Positions 43,769-51,579 of a stretch of DNA of 64,000 nt are shown piece after piece. This DNA is from JADMIH01 sp035274425 (GTDB lineage Bacteria > Chloroflexota > Chloroflexia > QHBQ01 > JADMIH01): positions 1 to 64,000 of the forward strand of contig DATEOC010000018.1 in assembly GCA_035274425.1 (NCBI GenBank). Direction: 5' to 3'. A program made the translations under genes and the position numbers. How positions within the stretch are numbered: the first letter of the stretch is position 1; each line of letters starts with the position of its first letter. The notes beneath the pieces were generated by a model. That model was not told the DNA's origin. It did no database searches and worked only from the letters and a program-made list of their open reading frames with translations.

Positions 43769-44569
43769 ATGAATGTTTTTACAAACGAGGAATATTATGC
43801 CGCTCAGGTGCGCCGCTCGCGCTTGCTGAGGACGGGCGGCATCCTCTCGATTATCATATCGTTCACGCTCTCTTTGCTTGTGAATTACAATCCATACCTC
43901 GTATGTGTGGCTTATCCCTTCCTCTTTGCGGGATTCCCCATGTGGACGATTGGGCGCTCAATGCAGCGCAGGCTGACGACGCTGCCCAGGGCCGACAAGC
44001 TGCTCAACGAGGAGTTGAAGGGGCTAAGCAACAAATACAGCCTCCATCACTACCCTACGATTAACGGCAGGCAGGTGAAGCATCTACTGGTGATGCCTGC
44101 TGGCTTGCTGGTTATAGAGCCACGCGAAAGCCCCGGCCCTGTAGGTTGCAGGTCGGGCCGGAACGGGGATACCTGGAGGGCAAAGTCGGGCCTCCTTGAC
44201 CGCATATCGGGCATGAACCCGGCCATAGGCAACCCGACCGCAGACCTCGCCGCCTCGATCAAGGCTGCCTCAAGCTCGTTAGTCGAAATTGGTAAGGAGG
44301 CCGTCCCCGTCATGGGCATGATCGTCTTCACCCGCAACCCTCAGATCAGCGTGGAAGATTGTACATACGCGGCGCTGCCTCTCAATGAGGTAAAAGATAC
44401 CGTGCGCGACCTGCAATTTGAGCTTGGGGGAGAAAAGAGCGAGTCAGGAAAGGTAGATACGATCCTTACTACCGAGGACCGGCGCAAGCTCAATGCATTT
44501 CTAGAGCCACCCAAGCCGCCCGTGACTCCTGCACCGGCTACACGGAGGCCGGCGGACGATAGACGATAG
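43769..44569 (+). CDS. Membrane protein with NERD-like domain
   Basis: Protein of 266 aa with two membrane helices at residues 22-60 (LSIIISFTLSLLV; YLVCVAYPFLFAGFP) followed by a cytoplasmic domain whose LLNEELKGLSNKYSLHHY...KHLLVMPAGLLVIEPRE segment resembles the nuclease-related NERD domain. The usual GxxxDHLLV...VIETK catalytic pattern is only partly kept (H-L-L-V and E-P-R-E), so nuclease activity is doubtful. The last codons are made by a RGACGAN heptamer array that contains the stop codon. It precedes holB by 69 bases. Function unknown. Confidence 0.6.
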   Translation: MNVFTNEEYYAAQVRRSRLLRTGGILSIIISFTLSLLVNYNPYLVCVAYPFLFAGFPMWTIGRSMQRRLTTLPRADKLLNEELKGLSNKYSLHHYPTINGRQVKHLLVMPAGLLVIEPRESPGPVGCRSGRNGDTWRAKSGLLDRISGMNPAIGNPTADLAASIKAASSSLVEIGKEAVPVMGMIVFTRNPQISVEDCTYAALPLNEVKDTVRDLQFELGGEKSESGKVDTILTTEDRRKLNAFLEPPKPPVTPAPATRRPADDRR

Positions 44570-44581
44570 ACGACGGACGAC
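44554..44581. repeat. Four RGACGAY heptamers over a stop codon
   Basis: Four tandem heptamers (GGACGAT, AGACGAT, AGACGAC, GGACGAC) span the end of the NERD-like gene and its TAG stop at 44567-44569. The unit matches the arrays at 39323 and 47029. The C-terminal residues ADDRR are therefore repeat-encoded. Confidence 0.8.
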
Positions 44582-44638
44582 AAGTGTAGCTGGAGTGCCC
44601 TGTCGCTGCCGGTCCATGCTCATCCTTTCTGACTTCCA

Positions 44639-45724
44639 ATGAATACTCTAACACCATTTTCCCAAGAGATCGCATGGCCGGTGATCGGGCATGAGCGCGC
44701 CATCCAGATGCTACGGCGCTCAATCGTCAATGGACGGCTGTCGCATGCATACCTCTTCACCGGACCTCAGGGCACGGGCAAGCGTACACTTGCTATTTCC
44801 TTCGCGATGGCATTGAACTGCCAGGCGGGTGATCCGTTGGGTGATCAGCCGCCTGACGCGCCGTGTGGGCTTTGCTCGGCCTGCCAGCGTATCCTGCACG
44901 GCGCACACCCCGACGTTGTCGAGGTCAGCCTTGAGACCCAGGCACAGGCGCTGGCCCAGGCGGCGGGAAAAGGCAAGGTCGCAACTCCAAAAGAGCTGAA
45001 GATTGACACGATCCGCGAGATGCAAGCGACGGTGGGGTTGCGGCCCCACTCCGGCCGTTGGAAAGTGTACATCGTAGGAGATGCAGACCGGCTCAATGAG
45101 GAGGCGGCCAACTGTATGCTGAAGACGCTTGAGGAGCCGCCCCAGCACACGATTCTGGTGCTGCTCGCCTCAGACGAAGCTGCGGTGCTGCCCACAATAT
45201 CGTCGCGCTGCATCCAGGTGCCTCTAAGGGCACTTGGAAGGGGCGCAGTCAAGGAGAGCCTCCTGAAGCAGTGGGGCGTGGACGACCCGGAGAAGGCGGA
45301 CCTGCTCGCGGCCCTTTCGGGCGGGCGTCTTGGGTACGCCGTCAATCTCCTCCAGGATTCCAGCGCTCTTAGCGACAGACGTAGCTATTTGCAGGAATTA
45401 GCCCTGTTGAGTAAAGCCACCGTTGCGGACCGGATGGAGGCAGCAGCGCGCTACGCCAAGCAGTTCACGGACGCCCGTCCCGCGTTGTATGCAATGCTTG
45501 ACACGTGGGAGTCCTGGTGGAGAGATGTGCTCATAGTGAGCGCGCAGGCGAGTGAGCTTGCCGCTAACGTAGACCAGTTGCAAACCCTGACTGCCTCCGC
45601 TGGACGAAACTCGCCTAAGCGTGCGTCGGAGGCGCTTGAGCTAATATCGCAGACGCGCCAACAGCTACAGGAGAATGTGAACCCGCGCCTCGCCCTGGAG
45701 TCGCTCGCGCTTGGGATGCCCTAG
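44639..45724 (+). CDS. holB: DNA polymerase III subunit delta'
   Basis: Clamp-loader ATPase-fold subunit, 361 aa. Walker A is GPQGTGKR at residues 42-49; the zinc module C61, C76, C79, C82 (CGLCSACQ) is typical of delta'/DnaX; LNEEAANCMLKTLEEPPQHTILVLL and the SRC sensor (TISSRCIQV) follow. The intact P-loop is more DnaX-like than E. coli delta', but the length without a tau domain favours holB. ATG 44639 lacks a clear ribosome site. A strong hairpin terminator follows. Confidence 0.88.
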   Translation: MNTLTPFSQEIAWPVIGHERAIQMLRRSIVNGRLSHAYLFTGPQGTGKRTLAISFAMALNCQAGDPLGDQPPDAPCGLCSACQRILHGAHPDVVEVSLETQAQALAQAAGKGKVATPKELKIDTIREMQATVGLRPHSGRWKVYIVGDADRLNEEAANCMLKTLEEPPQHTILVLLASDEAAVLPTISSRCIQVPLRALGRGAVKESLLKQWGVDDPEKADLLAALSGGRLGYAVNLLQDSSALSDRRSYLQELALLSKATVADRMEAAARYAKQFTDARPALYAMLDTWESWWRDVLIVSAQASELAANVDQLQTLTASAGRNSPKRASEALELISQTRQQLQENVNPRLALESLALGMP

Positions 45725-45738
45725 TAAGGAAGGTTTAT

Positions 45739-45789
45739 TATTTATCCAAGAAAATGACCGCCTGGGGCGGTCATTTTCTTGGATAAATA
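45739..45789. terminator. Bidirectional perfect hairpin terminator
   Basis: Perfect 24-base arms around a 3-base loop (TGG) lie between converging holB and the aminotransferase. The GC core is GACCGCC and the outer arms are A/T-rich on both sides, so it can stop transcription in either direction. Confidence 0.88.
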
Positions 45790-45798
45790 TAGATGAGA

Positions 45799-47007
45799 TT
45801 AACCTTTCTTGAGCTTGTTTAGGAAGCTCTCGACCCTGTTCAGCGCTTCCTCGATATTAGAGAGGGAGGTTGCGTAGGATGCACGCACATGGCCCGCGCC
45901 CGACTTGCCGAAGGCGGTGCCAGGCACAACCGCCACTCTCTCCTCCGATAGGAGTCTCTCACAGAACTCCTCGTCGCTCAGGCCTGTTTCTTTGATGGAG
46001 GGGAAAGCGTAGAAAGCGCCACGTGGCTCAAAGCAGGAGAGACCAAGCCTGTTGAAGCCATCTACAATCGTGCGCCTGCGTCTGTCGTACTCCTGGCGCA
46101 TTGCCTCGACATAAGGCTCGCCTGTCTTCAGCGCCTCAATGGCTGCTTCTTGCCCAGCGGTTGGCGCTGACATGATGATGTATTGGTGGACCTTGCGCAT
46201 CGCGGCCAGCAACGCGGGAGGAGCGGCTGCATACCCTATTCGCCACCCGGTCATCGCATACGACTTCGAGAAGCCGCCGAGCAGGATAGTGCGCTCTCGC
46301 ATGTCGGGGAGAGAAGCAAAGCAGGTATGCTCGATGCCGTATACCAGTCGGTCATAAATCTCATCCGCCACCACAAGGAGGTCGTGCTTCTCCGCCCACT
46401 CCGCGATCTCCACTAGCCTGGAGCGCTCCAGGACGGCACCAGTCGGGTTGTTCGGGTATCCGAGCAGCACCGCCTTGGTGCGTGGCGTGCGCGCCTTCTC
46501 AAGCTCATCTACCGTCACCTGGAAGTCCTGGTCAACGAAGGTGGGCACGGAGACTGGTTTACCACCCGCGAAAACCACAGTCGGTTGGTAGGCGACGAAG
46601 CATGGCTCCGGGACTATCACCTCGTCTCCCGGTTCAAGAGTAGCGAGCAACGCGAGCAATAACGCTTCGCTAACGCCCACCGTCACGAGCAACTCCGTTT
46701 CGGGGTCATACCGCAGGTTGTACAGGTTGTGTAGCTGGCCTGAGAGGCGCTCCCGCAGCTCAAGGATGCCGGAGTTGGAGGTGTAACCTGTATGCCCTTC
46801 TTCCAGCGACTTGACGCCCGCCTCGACAATCGGCTTCGGCGAGACGAAATCCGGCTCTCCTATACCGAGCGAAATCACATCTTTCATCGTGGCTACGATG
46901 TCGAAGAACCTGCGTATGCCAGACGGCGGCACGCCATTGATGCGCCCCGCTACGAACTCCTCGCCCGTCCCCTGACGATCAAGTGGCTTGGTAACGTCAA
47001 CTGCCAT
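45799..47007 (-). CDS. PLP-dependent aminotransferase, class I
   Basis: Fold-type I aminotransferase of 402 aa, of the aspartate/aromatic aminotransferase family. It shows YPNNPTGAVL (residues 184-193), the VVADEIYDRLVY aspartate that binds the PLP ring nitrogen, the Schiff-base Lys248 in GGFSKSYAMTGWR, and a C-terminal arginine region. ATG 47007 follows AAGGAGA. The exact amino-donor is not readable. The spacer upstream carries a long heptamer array. It is cytoplasmic and probably monocistronic. Confidence 0.92.
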   Translation of the reverse strand: MAVDVTKPLDRQGTGEEFVAGRINGVPPSGIRRFFDIVATMKDVISLGIGEPDFVSPKPIVEAGVKSLEEGHTGYTSNSGILELRERLSGQLHNLYNLRYDPETELLVTVGVSEALLLALLATLEPGDEVIVPEPCFVAYQPTVVFAGGKPVSVPTFVDQDFQVTVDELEKARTPRTKAVLLGYPNNPTGAVLERSRLVEIAEWAEKHDLLVVADEIYDRLVYGIEHTCFASLPDMRERTILLGGFSKSYAMTGWRIGYAAAPPALLAAMRKVHQYIIMSAPTAGQEAAIEALKTGEPYVEAMRQEYDRRRRTIVDGFNRLGLSCFEPRGAFYAFPSIKETGLSDEEFCERLLSEERVAVVPGTAFGKSGAGHVRASYATSLSNIEEALNRVESFLNKLKKG

Positions 47008-47028
47008 GAGTGGTTTCTCCTTTGAAAC

Positions 47029-47098
47029 GGACGAAAGACGAAAGACGTAAGTATGAAACGTAATGCGTGATGCGTGATGCGTGATTTCTAACTTCTAA
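47029..47098. repeat. Ten heptamers in one register, three unit types
   Basis: The array runs GGACGAA, AGACGAA, AGACGTA, two degenerate units, TGCGTGA three times, TTTCTAA, CTTCTAA without losing the 7-base register. It lies just upstream of the aminotransferase ribosome site. The following 100 bases hold period-8 sequences (CTCTGCGT/CTCTGCGG and CTTGGCGT/CTTGGCGT). Confidence 0.85.
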
Positions 47099-47202
47099 TC
47101 CTATCAATAAAACCTCAGCGTCCTCTGCGTCTCTGCGGTGAACCATAAAAAATCTTGGCGTTCTTGGTTATCTTGGCGTCTTGGCGTTTAGATAATCTTG
47201 GA

Positions 47203-47520
47203 CTATAGGACGGCTTTGAGGGGAATGCGCCATTCTCCGCTCATCTTTTTGCCGGAGATTTTGCCCTGGCCGAGGAGCCTGCGGATCTCTTTTGGTTTGT
47301 AGCCGAGGAGGCGTGCTGCCTGGGATACGGACAGCATCGGCTTGTACAGGTCCAGCACTTCATTCTCAGGCAGAGTCGCCAGGACTGTGTCGAGCACCGT
47401 GTAGCGTTCGGAGGCCTTATCTATCGCTATGGGGTCGCGTACGGAGAGCGCTTCGTACCGCTCTCTGTTGAGCAGCGCCCTGATGTCGCCTACTCTCATG
47501 TGGTTTGCATTGACCGCCAA
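47203..47520 (-). CDS. Small excisionase-type helix-turn-helix protein
   Basis: Protein of 105 aa. The C-terminal half (LSVSQAARLLGYKPKEIRRLLGQGKISGKKMSGEWRIP) is a MerR/excisionase-family HTH_17 domain that binds DNA; the N-terminal half is a short alpha-helical region of unknown role. TTG 47520 is the longest start; ATG 47499 is an alternative. It stands alone opposite the ogg gene (divergent, 122 bases). It could be a regulator or the antitoxin-like remnant of a small module, but no toxin partner is adjacent. Confidence 0.75.
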   Translation of the reverse strand: MAVNANHMRVGDIRALLNRERYEALSVRDPIAIDKASERYTVLDTVLATLPENEVLDLYKPMLSVSQAARLLGYKPKEIRRLLGQGKISGKKMSGEWRIPLKAVL

Positions 47521-47642
47521 CCTTCTCTACTCCCGATCCATTGCCCTCAGGTCGAGGGTGCACTTGAAATCCACACCAATTATATCATGCCGTCGCACTT
47601 CCGGACAATTTCATGTTATAACTTGGTCGGAGGTCTCTGTGC

Positions 47643-48575
47643 ATGGCAACATCTGAGGAGGAGATAGGGCAGTTTCGGTATCCGAAAGGGCTGTTGCATC
47701 TTGAGTACACGCTCTCGAATGGGCAGATGTTTCGCTGGCGTCAAACCAATGATGGCTGGTGGGATGCCGTGTCCGGCGCGAGGTTGCTCAGGATCAGGCA
47801 GGTGGAGAGCGGTGATGAGCAGGAGGATGCGTTTGAGTTCCAGACATTCCCAGGCTCTCCAGATATTGATTTCGTCCGCCGCTTCTTGAGGCTGGACGTT
47901 GACCTCGATGCGCTCTATGCGTCCTGGCTGGCAGCCGATCCTTACCTGGGGGAGTTGGCTTCGCGGTTTCGCGGCCTTCGGATAGTGTTGCAAAGACCGG
48001 AAGAATGCCTCCTATCGTTCATCTGCTCTACCGCGAACTTCATACCGAACATAATGCGCTCTATCGCCGTGATCGCGCGGACCTGGGGAGAGCCTATCAC
48101 TTCGCCGGATGGAAAGGATATAACTCACGTCTTCCCCAGCGCCGCCGTGCTGGCGGGGTTGGACCCGAATGAGCTTATCGAGAAGAGCGGCCTGGAGTGG
48201 CGCGGTGCGAACCTTGTGAAGGTGGCGCGGCAAGTGGCAGCGAAGCCGGCAGGGTGGTTAGAAGAGGTCGGCAAGCTCGATTACGCTTCGGCGCGTGGAG
48301 AGCTTATGCGCCTGGAAGGAGTCGGCCCCAAGATTGCGGACTGCGTATGCCTCTTCGCGATGGCTAAGGACCAGGCGGTGCCCGTCGACACGCACGTCTG
48401 GCAGCTTACGCGAGACCGCTACCTCCCCACGCTGAAAGGCAAAAGCCTCACGCCCGCCGGCTATGCCCAGGTGCTGAGCTTCTACCATTCCCACTTTGAG
48501 AAGGCAGGCTGGGCGCAGCAGTACCTCTTTTATGATCATCTTCTGGAGAGCAGGGCGAAGCGTGGGAGGCGGTGA
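47643..48575 (+). CDS. ogg: 8-oxoguanine DNA glycosylase, Ogg1 type
   Basis: Base-excision repair glycosylase/AP lyase of 310 aa removing 8-oxoguanine. The helix-hairpin-helix GVGPKIADC carries the catalytic Lys230 and the GPD-type loop VDTHVW carries Asp249, matching K249/D268 of human OGG1 in wording and spacing (ADCVCLFAMAKDQAVPVDTHVW). An OGG_N-like beta domain occupies residues 10-120 (QMFRWR). ATG 47643 has a GGAGG ribosome site. It is more like the eukaryotic Ogg1 form than the archaeal short forms. Confidence 0.92.
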   Translation: MATSEEEIGQFRYPKGLLHLEYTLSNGQMFRWRQTNDGWWDAVSGARLLRIRQVESGDEQEDAFEFQTFPGSPDIDFVRRFLRLDVDLDALYASWLAADPYLGELASRFRGLRIVLQRPEECLLSFICSTANFIPNIMRSIAVIARTWGEPITSPDGKDITHVFPSAAVLAGLDPNELIEKSGLEWRGANLVKVARQVAAKPAGWLEEVGKLDYASARGELMRLEGVGPKIADCVCLFAMAKDQAVPVDTHVWQLTRDRYLPTLKGKSLTPAGYAQVLSFYHSHFEKAGWAQQYLFYDHLLESRAKRGRR

Positions 48576-48582
48576 GATAGTA

Positions 48583-48697
48583 GGGGTCGGGGATCAGGGA
48601 TTAGGGGTCGGGGATCAGGGATCAGGGATCAGGGGCCAGGATTCTGAGGTTCTTAACTACTAATTCCTGACCCCTAATCCCTGATCCCCGACCCCTA
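48583..48697. repeat. Inverted heptamer array, sixteen units in one register
   Basis: From GGGGTCG at 48583 to CTAACGA at about 48697, every seventh base starts a new related unit. The left half is RGGRTYR-like (GGGATCA three times in a row) and the right half is the reverse complement (CTGACCC, CTAATCC, CTGATCC, CCGACCC). The outer 31 bases pair with two mismatches. It fills the gap between converging ogg and a radical SAM gene and touches the latter's stop codon. Confidence 0.88.
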
Positions 48698-50152
48698 ACG
48701 ACCTGCAATATTCTCGATGTGTATCTGACCTCTACCGGCGGGGGAAGTCTCTAGCTCTCGTTGCGTCAGCCTCATTCCTGTGCGGCCTATCCGGGCGTTT
48801 ATGTATGCTTTGGCGAGCTTGCCTAGCTTGCGGACCCCCCCTCTACGGTCGTGCGACAGCTTGTGGACGGCTACCTCGTTTACCATCCATCTGGTTGCGA
48901 AGCCATAGAAGCGCTTGGAGCGCCTGCCTGCTACGGTGAGGTCGCGGTCCGTGCGCTCATGCCAGGGGATGGCCTCTATTACTCTGCTTTCGACCTCGTT
49001 GTAATATGGAGTGCCCTTTATTGGGTAAGCAACGGTTGTGAGGAACACATCGGGGTTTGATTTCTTCAGGTGGTCTACCGTGGCTTCGAGGTCGCTTATC
49101 TCTTCCCCCTCGTAGCCGAGCATGATGAACATACCCGTCTCGATTCCGGCGTCCCGAAGCATGTGTACTTTATCCTGCACGTCTTCTACCTTCGTGCGGC
49201 GATTCATCCCGTCGAGCACACGCTGGCTACCACTCTCTGAGCCTATCCACAACCTGGAGCACTTTATCTTTGCCAGGGCAGTGATTACCTCAGGGTCCAG
49301 CCTGTCGGCGCGAGAGATACACTCGAAGGGGCGCGCCAGGCCGCGCTCTACGACCATCCCGGCGAACTTGAGGAACCAGCTTCTGTGGATGGTCAGCACG
49401 TCGTCGGCGTACCAGAGCTGGTCGGGGTTGTAATGTTCGACAATCTCTTCTAGCTCAGCGATCACGTTTTCGGGCGAGCGGCGGCGGTGCGTGTTGCCGT
49501 AGACGGAGTGGCTGCACCACTTGCACGTGTAAGGGCAGCCACGCGCCGTGATGATCGATACGCAGCTTCGTCCATGATGGGTGCGCCACGTGTCGAGGTA
49601 CTTTCCCAGGTCTATCGCGCCCCGGTCAGGGAAGGGAAGCTCGTCGAGGTTCTTCAACTGTGGGCGCACGGGGTTTCGGACCGTCTTGCCCTCTTCGTCG
49701 CGGAAGATGATGCCTGCGATGCCGTGCAGCCACTTGCTGCCGCCCTTCTGTAGAGCGGGTATTAATTCCTCAAGGGTCTGCTCGCCCTCGCCTATTACGA
49801 CAACGTCTGCGCCCGCGTCCAGGAAGTTCTCAGCGTAATAGGGAGGCTCCGGCCCGCCTAGCACCACCTGCGCGCCCACCGACTTGCACCACTTTATCAT
49901 CGGGAGGACGTTCAGCTTGGTCATCAGGTTGGTGTAGATGCCGACGATAGCTGGCCTGGCCTGCTCGATGTAGCGTTGCGTTTCCTCCTTGCTGGAGAAG
50001 GTCGTATCGTGAATGTCCACGCTGAAGCCACGCGACTTGAGGTACGAGGAAATATAGAGCACGCCCAGCGGAGGGTAGGGCTTCATAACCTTCTGCTCGT
50101 GAGGGTCTTCCGAAATGAAATATCCGTGTGTGAGGAGGATGTCCATAATCAC
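48695..50152 (-). CDS. B12-binding-type radical SAM protein
   Basis: Protein of about 485 aa. An N-terminal Rossmann-like cobalamin-binding domain (KPYPPLGVLYISSYLKSRGF; VVLGGPEPPYYAENFL; VVVIGEGEQTLEELI) precedes a radical SAM core with the 4Fe-4S motif RGCPYTCKWC and MFIMLGYEGE later in the barrel. The frame is open upstream to 50395 but the first 80 residues look non-coding; GTG 50152 gives a 4-base overlap with the preceding gene, and ATG 50146 is also possible. The classic cobalamin DxHxxG is not seen, so B12 may bind base-off without histidine. It is the last of three coupled genes; the reaction is unknown. Confidence 0.85.
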   Translation of the reverse strand: MIMDILLTHGYFISEDPHEQKVMKPYPPLGVLYISSYLKSRGFSVDIHDTTFSSKEETQRYIEQARPAIVGIYTNLMTKLNVLPMIKWCKSVGAQVVLGGPEPPYYAENFLDAGADVVVIGEGEQTLEELIPALQKGGSKWLHGIAGIIFRDEEGKTVRNPVRPQLKNLDELPFPDRGAIDLGKYLDTWRTHHGRSCVSIITARGCPYTCKWCSHSVYGNTHRRRSPENVIAELEEIVEHYNPDQLWYADDVLTIHRSWFLKFAGMVVERGLARPFECISRADRLDPEVITALAKIKCSRLWIGSESGSQRVLDGMNRRTKVEDVQDKVHMLRDAGIETGMFIMLGYEGEEISDLEATVDHLKKSNPDVFLTTVAYPIKGTPYYNEVESRVIEAIPWHERTDRDLTVAGRRSKRFYGFATRWMVNEVAVHKLSHDRRGGVRKLGKLAKAYINARIGRTGMRLTQRELETSPAGRGQIHIENIAGR

Positions 50153-51579
50153 GAGAGCTTCGGGGCTGGGTGCAGTCGCTCCATCAATTTCTGCTCGACG
50201 GGGAAATGGTAGAAGTCTCTCTGTAGACGCCATCTGGACAATGTCCTGAGGGGGCGGGCAAGGGGGTGAGCGTGCCTGCCATAGGCGTACTTCTGGTAGA
50301 ACTTGAAGCGCTCGACGCGGCGATACTTCGATTCGCTTACCCAGGGGCCGGCTGAGCCTACATAGTCGAAGTTCGCCCATTCGTCTAACGTGCATGGGAA
50401 CGGGTAGCGGTCTGCGGCCACGCGGTCGGCCAACTCGTTGCCGGGGTATGGCTTGTAAAAGAAAATCGCGGCCTCGAAATCGTCGCTCATAGCGCGAAGC
50501 CGCTTGGCGATTTGAAGAGTGGCCTCAAAGCTAACATCCGGCTCGTCAGGGAAGCCGACAATGAAGTTCCAGATTGCGCCGATGCGGTGGCGGACCAGCT
50601 TTTCGGCTGTGGTAAAGACCTGGGCTATAGTGATGTCTTTCTTGATGCGCTTGAGCATCTCGTCTGTGCCCGCCTCGACCCCTACCATCACCCTGCGCAA
50701 TCCTGCCTGGCGGCAGAGGTCGAGCGTTTCATCTGGAAGCCTGTGCCCCTGGTCGGCCCGCATCGTCCCAGTCCACGCGAAATTGAGACCCTTTTCGAGG
50801 AAGGCGCGGCATATCTCCTCGACCCGCTCGCGCCGCGTGAAGAAGGTCTCATCCTGGAAGGCGACTTCATCGAACCTGTAGCGCCCCCTCAGCGCCGATA
50901 GTTCGGACCCCATGCGTTCGGCACTGAGGCCATACCAGGCGCGATTATAGACGAATGGATCGGCGCAAAAGGCGCACCTGAACCGGCAGCCTATGGACGA
51001 TATGTAATCGAACTGCCTCTTCCCCTTCAGCTTGAAGTAAGCCTCGACGGGCACGAGATCGTAGTTGTGCGCGGGGAGCAGGTTCACGTCTTTTGTAGGA
51101 CGAGGCGGGTTTTGGTGTACGATGCCACTCGCGTTGCGCCATGTCGCTCCAAGCACGCCATCCAGGCCGCGACCGTCGATGTAGCGCTCAACTATCTCGC
51201 TGAAGGTCTCTTCGCCCTGTGCGCTTACGGCCACATCCACGCTTGGCTCGTCCAGGCATTCGCGAGGGAAGAGAGAGGGATGCCACCCTCCCCACACTAC
51301 AGGTAGGTCGGGACGCAGCTTCTTCGCGGCGCGACTTACCTTCATGGCGTCGCGTATCGGGTCGCCCGTCAGCACGCCCATGCCCAGGCAGAGCGCGTCC
51401 TTACACTCGGTCAAGACAGCGCCCACAGGGTCTTTCTCCAGTCGAGCGTCGATTATCTTGACCTCGTACCGTTCGGGGTCGAGCGCGGAGCCGACCGCTA
51501 TCAGGCCGAGGGGCATCGTCCAGAAAACGGCGGCAGGGTTGTATAGGACTATCTTGTGGCGCTCAGGCATTATGGTCAA
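50149..51579 (-). CDS. B12-binding-type radical SAM protein
   Basis: Protein of 476 aa with the same two-domain plan: N-terminal domain (MPLGLIAVGSALDPERYEVKIIDAR; VVWGGWHPSLFPRECL; SAQGEETF) and a radical SAM domain with GCRFRCAFC. The barrel segment WNFIVGFPDEPD and the C-terminal YPFPCTLDEW are shared with BchE-like oxidases and methyltransferases. TTG 51579 overlaps the previous stop as TTGA; ATG 51570 is an alternative. It is the middle gene of a three-gene overlapping unit. Substrate unknown; a C-methylation or cyclisation of a lipid or sugar is plausible. Confidence 0.85.
   Translation of the reverse strand: MTIMPERHKIVLYNPAAVFWTMPLGLIAVGSALDPERYEVKIIDARLEKDPVGAVLTECKDALCLGMGVLTGDPIRDAMKVSRAAKKLRPDLPVVWGGWHPSLFPRECLDEPSVDVAVSAQGEETFSEIVERYIDGRGLDGVLGATWRNASGIVHQNPPRPTKDVNLLPAHNYDLVPVEAYFKLKGKRQFDYISSIGCRFRCAFCADPFVYNRAWYGLSAERMGSELSALRGRYRFDEVAFQDETFFTRRERVEEICRAFLEKGLNFAWTGTMRADQGHRLPDETLDLCRQAGLRRVMVGVEAGTDEMLKRIKKDITIAQVFTTAEKLVRHRIGAIWNFIVGFPDEPDVSFEATLQIAKRLRAMSDDFEAAIFFYKPYPGNELADRVAADRYPFPCTLDEWANFDYVGSAGPWVSESKYRRVERFKFYQKYAYGRHAHPLARPLRTLSRWRLQRDFYHFPVEQKLMERLHPAPKLS

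Noticed and set aside
48583..48697. CRISPR-like array
   Set aside because: Repeats are 7 bases with no spacers of 30 bases or so, and no cas genes are near.
50153..50395. N-terminal extension of the radical SAM gene ending at 48695
   Set aside because: It overlaps the preceding radical SAM gene out of frame and is Arg/Pro-rich without similarity to the domain start.
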